From Mucilaginibacter defluvii (GTDB lineage: Bacteria > Bacteroidota > Bacteroidia > Sphingobacteriales > Sphingobacteriaceae), in assembly GCF_039543225.1 (NCBI RefSeq), contig NZ_BAABJI010000002.1:2108001-2172000 (forward strand): a stretch of 64,000 nucleotides of DNA, written 5' to 3'. Within the stretch, counting starts at the first letter, position 1, and each line of letters opens with the position of its first letter. The position numbers and the translations under genes are program-made. Positions 41,039-49,882 of this stretch are shown piece after piece. The notes below the pieces were generated by a model. It saw only the letters and a list, made by a program, of their open reading frames with translations, was not told where the DNA came from and did not search any database.

Positions 41039-43444
41039 ATGATAAAAAGCTATTTTAAAACCGCATGGCGTAACCTCTGGAAAAGTAAGTTCTTTTCGGC
41101 CATAAACATCGTAGGTTTATCAATTGGCATGGCAGCGTGCATTGCTATTATGCTTTTTGTTTTTTATGAAAAGAGCTTTGATAGCTTTCATACTAAAAAC
41201 ATATATCGCTTAAGCGAAGTCCAGAAATTTCCGGGCATGGCAGCCTCTCAAAAGGTGGCGCTTTCCATGGCGCCAATGGGTCGAAGCTTAAAAAACGATT
41301 ATCCCGAAATAAAAAATTATACCCGTGTAAGATGGACTAACAAGTACCAGCTTACCAGTCAGTCAAAAAAATTGTTTATTCAGCAAGGCGTATTGGTTGA
41401 TTCAACTTTTCTGGAGATATTTAATTTTCCGTTAGTTAAGGGCGATAAACGCACAGCGCTTGAAAAACCGAACAGCGTATTGCTTACGCAACAAACGGCC
41501 CAAAAGTTATTTGGCGATGATGACCCGATAGGCAAAACCATTACCCACTACGGATCGGACACGGTGAGTTACGCGGTTACCGGCATATTAGCCGATGTTC
41601 CGCAAAATTCGCAGTTGCAATTTGAATGTGTGTTTAGCCTGAGTAGCATGTACAAGCAATGGCAGGGCAGGATGAATAGCTGGGGCGGCAATTGGCTCAA
41701 CACATATGTAGAACTCGCTCCGGGTACTGATGTTGCCAACCTACAGCGTAAAATGCCGGCTTTTCTTAAAAAATATATGGGCGATGGCGAAGGCTGGAAA
41801 TATTATGAGCTTTTTTATACGCCGCTAAAGGATGTACATGCCTCAACTACCGACGTTGGGCTGGATTATCTAAACTACCAAAAATTCGATGGTAAATCAA
41901 CCAATCTGTTTGCGCTTATCGCTGTAGTAGTGCTTATAATTGCCTGCGTAAATTTCATGAACCTCACCACCGCGCGCTCTGCCGAGCGATCGAAGGAAGT
42001 GGGGATCCGCAAATCCATCGGCGCGCAGCGTAACCAGTTGGCCGCTCAGTTTTTAGGCGAAACTGTAATGCTGTCTCTGCTGGCATTGGTGCTTGCCCTT
42101 ATTATGGCAAAGCTAAGCCTGCCATTTATAAATCAGCTTAGTCAGCGTAATCTGGAATTATCCTTATTTACTAATCCAGAACTATTATTAGCTATTACCG
42201 GGTTAGCGGTTTTAGTAGGATTATTATCGGGATTATACCCGGCGTTATTCCTTTCCTCTTTTCAACCGGTTAAGGTGCTCAAGGGTGTTATGTCCTCATC
42301 AGGGCAAAGTAAGGCGGGTTTACGCAACGCGTTGGTAGTGGGCCAGTTTGGCAGCGCGGTGTTTTTAATGATTGCCACTGTTTTTGTGGTGAAACAACTG
42401 CGCTATATGCAGCAGCGCGATCCCGGTTTTAACCGCGAGCAAATTGTGACCATCCCGCTTGATAATGTTACCAGTCAAAAATACGATCAGCTGAAGCAGC
42501 ACCTATCTGGCAATACCGCTATTGCGGATATTACCGGCGCACAGGATGTATTGGGTAGCCACATGGATCAATCGGGCGTGCAATATAAACCCGCAAACGG
42601 CGCCATGCGCGAACTGGCTACCACCAGGCTCATTGTCGATAATAACTTCCTCGACCTTTACAATATTAAGCTGGTTGCGGGCAAAAACTTTAGTACCGAA
42701 GGCTATGGCAGGGAGTATATCATTAATGAGGCCCTGGCCAAAGAACTTTTGAAGGACACGCCAAAGGCAAAACCAAGCTCCCTACTCGGTCAGCAATTCG
42801 GGTTCGATTCGCTGGGTGTGATCACCGGTATCGCTAAAGATTTCAATTTTAACTCGATGCACCATAAAATTGAAACCATGTTTATGTTCAATGTTAAAGA
42901 GTGGGGCTACAGCCGGATGTCAGTAAAGATCAATCCGGGCAAAACTGCCGAGGCGCTTACTTTGATCAAGACCAAATGGGCAAAACTCTTCCCCGATCAG
43001 CCTTTTGAGTACCAGTTTGTAGATGAGCATTTTAGGGAGGTTTACCGTGCGGACGCGCAGGTAAGCCAGGTAGTAAGTATATTAACCGGGCTGGCCATTT
43101 TCATATCCTGCCTTGGCCTGCTGGGCCTTGCCTCCTACTCCGCCGAAAAGCGCATTAAGGAGATCGGCGTACGCAAGGTGTTAGGCGCGTCGGTACAAAA
43201 TATTGTGCTGCTGCTATCAGGCCATTTCCTGAAACTGGTTTTATTGGCCAACATTATTGCCTGGCCACTGGCCTGGTATGCCATGCACAACTGGCTCGAA
43301 GATTTTGCCTTCCGCATCAATATTGAATGGTATGTTTTTGCTGTAGTAGCATTGCTTTCGGTTATTATAGCGCTGGTAACCATCAGCTTTCAATCGATAA
43401 AAGCAGCTATTGCCAACCCGATAAAAAGCCTGCGTACCGAGTAG
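41039..43444 (+). CDS. FtsX/MacB-like ABC transporter permease
   Basis: The 801-aa protein has the duplicated FtsX layout. Span 1 (SAINIVGLSIGMAACIAIMLF) and a MacB-type periplasmic domain come first, then three spans (about 285-400). A second segment with a periplasmic domain and three more spans ends the protein (RIKEIGVRKVLGASVQNIV is the conserved loop). No ATPase gene is adjacent. Bacteroidota genomes have many such permeases whose substrates are unknown. It starts 149 bp after the PIG-L gene. Confidence 0.9.
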   Translation: MIKSYFKTAWRNLWKSKFFSAINIVGLSIGMAACIAIMLFVFYEKSFDSFHTKNIYRLSEVQKFPGMAASQKVALSMAPMGRSLKNDYPEIKNYTRVRWTNKYQLTSQSKKLFIQQGVLVDSTFLEIFNFPLVKGDKRTALEKPNSVLLTQQTAQKLFGDDDPIGKTITHYGSDTVSYAVTGILADVPQNSQLQFECVFSLSSMYKQWQGRMNSWGGNWLNTYVELAPGTDVANLQRKMPAFLKKYMGDGEGWKYYELFYTPLKDVHASTTDVGLDYLNYQKFDGKSTNLFALIAVVVLIIACVNFMNLTTARSAERSKEVGIRKSIGAQRNQLAAQFLGETVMLSLLALVLALIMAKLSLPFINQLSQRNLELSLFTNPELLLAITGLAVLVGLLSGLYPALFLSSFQPVKVLKGVMSSSGQSKAGLRNALVVGQFGSAVFLMIATVFVVKQLRYMQQRDPGFNREQIVTIPLDNVTSQKYDQLKQHLSGNTAIADITGAQDVLGSHMDQSGVQYKPANGAMRELATTRLIVDNNFLDLYNIKLVAGKNFSTEGYGREYIINEALAKELLKDTPKAKPSSLLGQQFGFDSLGVITGIAKDFNFNSMHHKIETMFMFNVKEWGYSRMSVKINPGKTAEALTLIKTKWAKLFPDQPFEYQFVDEHFREVYRADAQVSQVVSILTGLAIFISCLGLLGLASYSAEKRIKEIGVRKVLGASVQNIVLLLSGHFLKLVLLANIIAWPLAWYAMHNWLEDFAFRINIEWYVFAVVALLSVIIALVTISFQSIKAAIANPIKSLRTE

Positions 43445-43556
43445 ATGTAAAACATTGTAAACTATTGCGGGTTAAACGCATGGTAAAGGTTAATTAATGT
43501 TGCCAATGAAAATATAATCGATATTTTTGCGGGTAAACAAACGGAGATAAAATATT

Positions 43557-43763
43557 ATGTCACATCATCACCACTCACATAAACAAGAGGAAGAAGCAAA
43601 AAAGAACGACTACATCTATTTTGTTGTAGCACTGATCAGCGGCATGTTTGTTGGCGCTATTGTTGACAGAGGCCTGATCTATATTCCGGTAGGTGGTGTT
43701 TTAGGTTTATTAACCGCCGCGCTGTTTATAAAATTCCTGGTTAGAGGCCGTGAAAACGTCTGA
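43557..43763 (+). CDS. Small His-rich two-span membrane protein
   Basis: The 68-aa protein begins with the His-rich segment SHHHHSHKQEEEAKK and then two membrane spans (about 20-38 and 43-62) linked by a short loop. The GMFVGAIVDRG...GGVLG pattern is loosely like the AtpZ/AtpI-type small membrane proteins, but that resemblance is weak. It is followed by an overlapping 42-aa ORF and then a sodium:solute symporter, suggesting a common transcript. The His cluster might bind metal; function is unknown. Confidence 0.65.
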   Translation: MSHHHHSHKQEEEAKKNDYIYFVVALISGMFVGAIVDRGLIYIPVGGVLGLLTAALFIKFLVRGRENV

Positions 43764-43878
43764 TAACGACGGACTACCCTCCTTTATAGGTAACTGGAAC
43801 CAGTTTTACATCTTGGTAGGTGTTTGGCTGGTTCTTCTTATTTCTGTATTTTGGCTCACTACCAAAATATTTGAATGA
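43750..43878 (+). CDS. 42-aa single-span membrane protein (small partner of symporter?)
   Basis: This small reading frame starts with GTG at 43750 inside the end of the His-rich gene. It ends in TGA overlapping the symporter ATG as ATGA. The product has a polar start (KTSDNDGLPSFIGNW), then one membrane span rich in Leu, Val and Trp (FYILVGVWLVLLISVFWL), and a TKIFE tail. Overlap with both neighbours is the pattern of translational coupling. Several sodium:solute symporters are known to be encoded with small membrane partners such as DUF3311 or DUF4212 proteins. This one may play such a part, but it matches no family I recognise. Confidence 0.6.
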   Translation: MKTSDNDGLPSFIGNWNQFYILVGVWLVLLISVFWLTTKIFE

Positions 43879-45569
43879 GTTTTACCGACTGGATAGTACT
43901 TGCCGTTACCCTGCTTGCCATTATTGGCTATGGCCTGTGGAAAAGCGGCAGTAATAAAAATGTCGACCAGTTTTTAGTAGGCAACCGCTCGTTGCCATGG
44001 TACGCCGTAGGGCTTTCGGTAATGGCTACACAGGCCAGTGCTATCACCTTTCTTTCAGCACCCGGGCAGGCTTATAGCGACGGGATGCGCTTTGTGCAAT
44101 TCTACTTCGGGCTGCCCTTGGCCATGATCGTGCTGTGCATCACCTTTGTACCCATATTTCACCGCCTGAAAGTTTATACCGCTTACGAGTACCTGGAGCA
44201 ACGGTTTGACCTGAAAACACGCGTGCTTACCTCGTTCCTGTTCCTAATACAACGCGGCCTTTCAACGGGTATTACCATTTACGCACCGTCCATCATCCTG
44301 TCAACCATTTTACATATCGATACCACCTACACTACCCTGGCCATAGGCGGACTGGTTATTTTTTATACGGTTTATGGTGGCACCAAGGCGGTATCGTACA
44401 CCCAGATGCTGCAAATGAGCATTATATTTTTAGGGATGTTTTTTGCCGGGGTGATGGTAGTAAAGCTACTGCCTGAAAATGTAAGCTTTGTTGACGCGCT
44501 GAAACTAAGCGGCAAACTTGGCCGCATGAACGTGATTGACTGGAAGTTTGACCCAGACAATAGCTATAATGTATGGAGCGGTTTGATCGGCGGTTTCTTT
44601 TTACAGCTCTCTTATTTTGGTACCGACCAAAGCCAGGTAGGCCGGTATTTAACCGGCAGTTCGGTAGCGCAAAGCCGCATAGGTTTGATTATGAATGGAT
44701 TGATCAAGATACCTATGCAGTTTTTGATATTGCTTATCGGCGTGCTGGTATTTGCTTTTTACCAGTTTAATAAACCACCGGTATTTTTTAACAGTTACGA
44801 GGTTGACCGTATAAAAAGCAGCAGCTATGCACCACTATATACTGCTATTGAGCAGCAACACGCCCGGGTGTTTGAAAAGCGCAAAGCTGCCGCGCAAAAC
44901 CTGGTATCGGCTTTTGATGGCGATGATGCCGGTAAGCTGGCCGCCGCGAAAACCGAATTAAAAAAAGCGGATGCAGATGCCGGCAAGCTACGCCGGCAGG
45001 CCGTGGCGCTAATGAAAAAGAATAATGCCACCGCCGATGTTAATGATACCAACTATGTTTTTTTAAGCTTTGTTACCCGCTACCTGCCGCATGGATTGAT
45101 CGGCTTATTGATCGCCATTGTGTTTTTAGCTTCGATGGGCTCAACGGCCAGCGCGCTAAACTCGCTGGCATCAACCAGTGTGGTTGATATTTATAAGCGG
45201 GTAATTAACCCCACGGCAAGCGACAGGAATTACCTGAACGCCTCGCGCCTGGCAACCGTGATCTGGGGTGTGGCCAGCATCGGCATGGCGCTGTATGCCA
45301 GCAAGCTTGGCAACCTACTGGAGGCGGTAAACCAGTTAGGCTCTTATTTGTACGGTACTATATTAGGCGTTTTTGTGGTGGCCTTTTACTTTAAACGTAT
45401 TAAAGGCCCGGCGGTATTTTGGGCAGCAATAATTACCGAGGCCATTATATGCCTGATGGGCTATTACCAGGTGGTTGCATATTTATGGTTGAACGCAATA
45501 GGGTGTTTGACAGTGGTGGCGATTGCGATGGTATTTGATTTATTTAAAAGATCACAACCCACTACTTAA
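43875..45569 (+). CDS. Sodium:solute symporter (SSS family)
   Basis: The 564-aa protein has about 13 membrane spans of the LeuT-like SSS fold. Typical motifs are NRSLPWYAVGLSVMATQASA in span 2, STGITIYAPSIILS, and TDQSQVGRYLTG. An insertion of roughly 70 residues rich in Ala, Lys and Asp (about 325-395) interrupts the spans and is predicted helical, perhaps coiled-coil. It imports an unknown solute with Na+. It is preceded by two overlapping small membrane protein genes. A bidirectional terminator separates it from the second symporter. Confidence 0.9.
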   Translation: MSFTDWIVLAVTLLAIIGYGLWKSGSNKNVDQFLVGNRSLPWYAVGLSVMATQASAITFLSAPGQAYSDGMRFVQFYFGLPLAMIVLCITFVPIFHRLKVYTAYEYLEQRFDLKTRVLTSFLFLIQRGLSTGITIYAPSIILSTILHIDTTYTTLAIGGLVIFYTVYGGTKAVSYTQMLQMSIIFLGMFFAGVMVVKLLPENVSFVDALKLSGKLGRMNVIDWKFDPDNSYNVWSGLIGGFFLQLSYFGTDQSQVGRYLTGSSVAQSRIGLIMNGLIKIPMQFLILLIGVLVFAFYQFNKPPVFFNSYEVDRIKSSSYAPLYTAIEQQHARVFEKRKAAAQNLVSAFDGDDAGKLAAAKTELKKADADAGKLRRQAVALMKKNNATADVNDTNYVFLSFVTRYLPHGLIGLLIAIVFLASMGSTASALNSLASTSVVDIYKRVINPTASDRNYLNASRLATVIWGVASIGMALYASKLGNLLEAVNQLGSYLYGTILGVFVVAFYFKRIKGPAVFWAAIITEAIICLMGYYQVVAYLWLNAIGCLTVVAIAMVFDLFKRSQPTT

Positions 45570-45602
45570 AAAAAAGCGCCTGCATTATTAATACAGGCGC
45601 TT
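45567..45602. terminator. Bidirectional terminator between two symporter genes
   Basis: The perfect 9-bp stem AAGCGCCTG / CAGGCGCTT has an 11-nt loop. The T run is strong on the minus strand (for the second symporter) and weak on the plus strand. Confidence 0.85.
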
Positions 45603-45624
45603 ATATCACATTAAATAATTTATA

Positions 45625-47310
45625 CTACCAAAAAATACTGTACAAGGCTACCAGTATGCCACCTATCAGTACAGCACCGGCAGTGAATGCCCTTGAGGTA
45701 CGGAACATAGATGATTCAATTTCCAATCCGTTAGTTTTAACACCTTTGGCTGCATCAATTTTTGAGATGATGTACATACCGATGATACAAATAAGGAATA
45801 CGAAGCCCATACGGTCAAGGAAAGGTATCTCGTACACGCCGGTACCATTATCTTTTGAAAAGCCGTAAGGCGCCATGAACGAAAGATCAGTCCATTGCGG
45901 TAAGAATTTGAATATTACCGAAAAGATAAAACCCCCGATAGTGGAGAATAATGCCGCGTTCGATGTCGCTTTTTTCCAGAAAAAGCCGAGGATGAACATG
46001 GCGAAAATACCTGGAGATACAAAGCCGGTATATTCCTGGATGTACTGGAAGCCCTGCTTGCCTTCGCCCATCAGCGCATCGCCGATCAGGAGTGATAATA
46101 TCACACCCAATACCATAGACACTACTACCGACCATTTACCTAATGATACCAGTTGTTTATCCGTGGCGTCAGGCTTGATGGCTTTTTTGTAAATATCCAA
46201 CGTAAAGATGGTAGCGATACTGTTGGCTTTGCCAGCCAATGAAGCCACTATAGCCGCAGTCAATGCCGCGAACGACAGGCCTTTTAATCCTGATGGCAAT
46301 AAGTTCAGCAATGATGGATAAGCCTTGTTTACGTCAATCACACCTTTAGCGCTCAGCATTTCCTGCTGGAACATACCTTTTTGGTAAAGGTAATAAGCCG
46401 CTATACCCGGCAACACCACGATAACCGGCATTAACAGTTTAAGAAATGCCGCGAACAGCAAACCGCCACGTGCTGTATTAAGGTTAGCACCTAATGCACG
46501 CTGCGTGATATACTGGTTACAACCCCAATAATTAAGGTTTACGATCCACATACCGCCGATTAATACAGATAGGCCCGGCAAATCCATATAGTTTGAATTT
46601 TCCTTATTGAATATCATGTGGAAGTGATCGTTCACCTCGGTATGCAATACGCTTAAACCACCCAATATACCGGTAGTGCCCGATATATTGTTGATTTGCC
46701 CGATAGCCAGGTATGTTGCTACCACACCACCTAATATCAATACAAAAACTTGTATAACATCGGTATAACCAATTACCTTCATACCACCCAGGGTAATAAT
46801 GATGGAGAATACCGCTAACAAACCGATACACAACTCCAGGTTTAAGCCTGAGATACCGCTAACCGCAAGTGCGCCCAGGTAAAGGATAGACATGAGGTTT
46901 ACTACGATATACAGCAACAGCCAGAACACAGCCATAATCATGGCAACCGTACCGTTATACCGCTGGTGCAAAAACTGCGGCATGGTAAATATTTTATTAC
47001 GCAGGTAAACCGGGATAAAGAATATAGCCACAATAATAAGCGTTGCAGCTGCCATCCACTCGTAAGTTGAAATGGCCAAACCCATTTTAAAGCCCGAACC
47101 ACTCATACCGATGAACTGCTCGGCCGAAATATTAGAGGCGATCAACGAAGCGCCAATCGCCCACCATGTAAGTGATCCTTCGGCCAAAAAGTAGTCTTTT
47201 GAAGTCGCATCAGCGTTATGCTTGCGCTTGTATACCCAAAATCCGTACAGCGATACGATAATCAGGTACACAAAAAACACGGTGTAGTCACCGGTAGAAA
47301 GTGTTTTCAT
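45625..47310 (-). CDS. Sodium/sugar cotransporter, SGLT-type SSS family
   Basis: The 561-aa protein has about 14 membrane spans. It has the SGLT-like motifs ASLIASNISAEQFIGMSGSG (span 1 region), GLSFAALTAAIVASLAGKAN (span 8, Na+ site region) and GGMWIVNLNYWGCNQYITQR, typical for bacterial Na+/glucose or galactose transporters such as Vibrio SglT. It has no insertion like the neighbouring symporter. The gene stands alone. Substrate is probably a hexose or similar sugar. Confidence 0.88.
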   Translation of the reverse strand: MKTLSTGDYTVFFVYLIIVSLYGFWVYKRKHNADATSKDYFLAEGSLTWWAIGASLIASNISAEQFIGMSGSGFKMGLAISTYEWMAAATLIIVAIFFIPVYLRNKIFTMPQFLHQRYNGTVAMIMAVFWLLLYIVVNLMSILYLGALAVSGISGLNLELCIGLLAVFSIIITLGGMKVIGYTDVIQVFVLILGGVVATYLAIGQINNISGTTGILGGLSVLHTEVNDHFHMIFNKENSNYMDLPGLSVLIGGMWIVNLNYWGCNQYITQRALGANLNTARGGLLFAAFLKLLMPVIVVLPGIAAYYLYQKGMFQQEMLSAKGVIDVNKAYPSLLNLLPSGLKGLSFAALTAAIVASLAGKANSIATIFTLDIYKKAIKPDATDKQLVSLGKWSVVVSMVLGVILSLLIGDALMGEGKQGFQYIQEYTGFVSPGIFAMFILGFFWKKATSNAALFSTIGGFIFSVIFKFLPQWTDLSFMAPYGFSKDNGTGVYEIPFLDRMGFVFLICIIGMYIISKIDAAKGVKTNGLEIESSMFRTSRAFTAGAVLIGGILVALYSIFW

Positions 47311-47461
47311 TATTTATTTTTAGGTTTAATATGTCTGTTTGACAATTATAGTTTATAATTATTGGTTTGGCAATAGCATAAACAATTTGTTGTTCAAATT
47401 TTTCAAGTTCATAAATATAAGCGCGCAATGTTAACAAATACACCAATCATAAATTTATTAC

Positions 47462-47495
47462 AAAAAAAAGCCCCCGTTTTTACGGAGGCTTTGCA
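47462..47495 (-). terminator. Terminator after gapN-like gene
   Basis: The 11-bp stem AAAGCCTCCGT / ACGGGGGCTTT on the minus strand has one mismatch, a 4-nt loop and a long T run after it. Confidence 0.9.
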
Positions 47496-47512
47496 AAGCT
47501 TACATACCGGCG

Positions 47513-49135
47513 TTACAGGATGAACTTTGTACTTAAAAAATTGGAGTCGTTATCATGTACAATTTCGTTGATGATCTGCTTGTTGGTATCATTCAGTTTA
47601 GTAGCTACCAGCGAGCGGATGGAGAACGAGCGCAAGGCATCATGTACGGATAATGTACCCTCCGCACTATCCTTACGGCCGGTAAAAGGGAATACATCCG
47701 GCCCGCGCTGGCATTGGGCGTTGATGTTAACACGGCTCACCAGGTTCACAAAGGGATCTATTAATGAGGATATCTCCCTGGCATCGTTACTAAAAATACT
47801 TACCTGCATACCATGCGGCGAATCAATCTGGTACTGTATCGGTTCTTCTATCGACTCGTACGGCACCACCGGTATCACCGGACCAAACTGCTCCTCACGG
47901 TACAGCTTCATCTTATCATTCACCGGGTAAATTACCGCCGGAAACACAAATGATTCGGATGTTACGCCACCGTTCTCATTCATTACCCTGGCACCGTTGG
48001 CGGCTGCATCATCAATGCACTCCTTCAGGTAATCAGGCTTATGCGGCTCGGGCAGCGGGGTTATCTTTACATCCTTTTCCCAAGGCAGGCCTATTTTAAG
48101 GTTAGATACGCTCTCGCCAAGCAAACGTAAAAACTCATCGGCCACCTCTTTATGTACAAATATCATTTTAATAGCGGTACAGCGCTGCCCGTTAAAAGAT
48201 AATGAGCCTAATATACACTCGCTCACGGCCAGTTTCAGGTCGGCATGTTTGGTAACAATGGCGGCGTTCTTGGCATCCAAACTTAAAACAGCACGTAGAC
48301 GGTTAATTTTAGGATGGCTCTTTTTTAAACCGTTTGCTACCTTGCTTGAGCCAATAAAGGCCAGCACATTGATCTTGCCGGTTTGCATCAGTCCGGGCGT
48401 AACATCAGCACCACGGCCATAGATCGTATTCACTACTCCCTTCGGAAAAGCTTCCTGGAAAGCCCTTAACAGCGGGTAGTGCAACAGCGTGCCGTGTTTA
48501 GGCGGTTTAAACAGCAGGGTATTGCCCATAATCAACGCCGGTATCAGCGTGGTAAAGGTTTCGTTAAGCGGATAGTTAAATGGCCCCATGCAAAGCACCA
48601 CACCTATAGGCGAGCGGCGTATCTGGGCGATGATGCCTTCGGCCATTTCAAAGCGCGACGACTGGCGGTCGATATCCTTCAACCCATCGATAGTAGCGTT
48701 GATGTATTCCACCGTGCGGTCAAACTCCTTGGCCGAGTCGGCGTATGATTTGCCGATCTCCCACATCAGCAGTTTAACCACCAGCGTGCGCTGCTCAATC
48801 ATTTTGTACACAAATTTCTCCATGCACTTAATACGTTGGTCAAGGCTCATGGTGGGCCATTCACCACGGCCATTGTCATAAGCGGCGATGGCCGCATCAA
48901 GGGCTTCCATGGCTTCCTTTTCGGTACAAACCGGGTAGGTGCCAATTAATTTACGCTTAAGTCCGTTGGGAGTTGGGAGGCAAACAGGCGAGTACACTTC
49001 GGTAACATCGCCATCCCAAGGCTTCATTTCGCCATTGCTGAGGTATTCACGCTGATGCACTTCCTCAATCCTGAACTCGTCAGGTATCTGGCTTTCATCA
49101 ACAAAAAGTGAACGGAGCTGATCTTGAAAACTCAT
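47513..49135 (-). CDS. GapN-like NADP-dependent glyceraldehyde-3-phosphate dehydrogenase (ALDH family)
   Basis: The 540-aa aldehyde dehydrogenase resembles non-phosphorylating GAPDH: NGQRCTAIK with catalytic Cys319, CMGPFNYPLNE for the oxyanion Asn, and NINAQCQRGPDVFPFTG, a GapN-like substrate block. Such enzymes oxidise glyceraldehyde 3-phosphate to 3-phosphoglycerate, making NADPH. The usual ELGGK motif is replaced by LSLDAKN: Ser285 stands 34 residues before Cys319, exactly where the general-base Glu lies in the ALDH family. Asp287 may substitute. The gene stands alone with its own terminator. An aldehyde substrate other than GAP is possible because of this change. Confidence 0.82.
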   Translation of the reverse strand: MSFQDQLRSLFVDESQIPDEFRIEEVHQREYLSNGEMKPWDGDVTEVYSPVCLPTPNGLKRKLIGTYPVCTEKEAMEALDAAIAAYDNGRGEWPTMSLDQRIKCMEKFVYKMIEQRTLVVKLLMWEIGKSYADSAKEFDRTVEYINATIDGLKDIDRQSSRFEMAEGIIAQIRRSPIGVVLCMGPFNYPLNETFTTLIPALIMGNTLLFKPPKHGTLLHYPLLRAFQEAFPKGVVNTIYGRGADVTPGLMQTGKINVLAFIGSSKVANGLKKSHPKINRLRAVLSLDAKNAAIVTKHADLKLAVSECILGSLSFNGQRCTAIKMIFVHKEVADEFLRLLGESVSNLKIGLPWEKDVKITPLPEPHKPDYLKECIDDAAANGARVMNENGGVTSESFVFPAVIYPVNDKMKLYREEQFGPVIPVVPYESIEEPIQYQIDSPHGMQVSIFSNDAREISSLIDPFVNLVSRVNINAQCQRGPDVFPFTGRKDSAEGTLSVHDALRSFSIRSLVATKLNDTNKQIINEIVHDNDSNFLSTKFIL

Positions 49136-49253
49136 GGTGTGTTGTTTAGTTGTTTTATCATTAGATGCTCAACCGCACATAATCGCTTTCACTTAACGCA
49201 AGGTAAAAATTAATAAGCTTACATTTACGCGCCACTTGCAACTTTATATTGAC

Positions 49254-49859
49254 ATGATAAAAGCCATAATATTTGATTTAGGCGGCGTTTTGATCGACTG
49301 GAACCCACGCCTTTTGTACCGCAAGATATTCAGTAACGAAGAGCAGATAACCTACTTTTTGGATAACGTTTGCACCCCCGACTGGAACGAGGAACAGGAT
49401 GCCGGCCGCAGCCTGGCAGATGGTACCGAACTGCTGGTAAAGCAACACCCCGACCACGAAGCTAACATACGCGCCTTTTATGGCCGGTGGACGGAAATGC
49501 TTGGCGGCGAGATAAAAGGAACCGTTGAGTTGTTCAATCAGCTAAGAAATGATGAGCGGTATAAGCTATACGCCCTCACCAACTGGAGCGCCGAAACCTT
49601 TGTGAGTGCCGAACAGGAATACCCTTTTTTAAAACAGTTTGATGGTGTAGTAGTATCAGGCGTTGAGAAAACAAGGAAACCGCACCCTGAATTTTACAAT
49701 ATTTTATTGAACAGGTATAATTTAAAAGCCGATGAAACCGTATTTATAGATGATAACCTGCGCAATGTTAAGGCAGCTGTTGACCTGGGGATAGACGGCA
49801 TACAATTTACCTCGGCAGAGGATTTAAAAAGGGAACTAAAAGAAAGAGCCATACTTTGA
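49254..49859 (+). CDS. HAD-IA family phosphatase (YihX-like)
   Basis: The protein has 201 aa from the ATG at 49254; a TTG 18 bp upstream is in frame but would add MQLYID without support. Motif I is IIFDLGGVL with nucleophile Asp8; Gly10 in place of the second Asp is usual in this YihX-like group. Motif II is YALTNWS, the Lys is in EKTRKPHPEFY, and motif IV is VFIDDNLRN. A four-helix cap lies between motifs I and II. It is likely a sugar-phosphate or nucleotide phosphatase. The gene ends in a terminator that overlaps its stop codon. Confidence 0.88.
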   Translation: MIKAIIFDLGGVLIDWNPRLLYRKIFSNEEQITYFLDNVCTPDWNEEQDAGRSLADGTELLVKQHPDHEANIRAFYGRWTEMLGGEIKGTVELFNQLRNDERYKLYALTNWSAETFVSAEQEYPFLKQFDGVVVSGVEKTRKPHPEFYNILLNRYNLKADETVFIDDNLRNVKAAVDLGIDGIQFTSAEDLKRELKERAIL

Positions 49860-49882
49860 GGTACGGCTCTCTCTGTTTTGTG
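49845..49882 (+). terminator. Terminator overlapping the HAD gene stop codon
   Basis: AGAGCCATAC pairs with GTACGGCTCT (one mismatch) around TTTGAG, which includes the stop codon. The tail CTCTGTTTTG is T-rich. Confidence 0.65.

Noticed and set aside
49236..49253. TTG start for the HAD phosphatase
   Set aside because: The extension MQLYID is not part of the HAD fold; the ATG at 49254 begins right before motif I.
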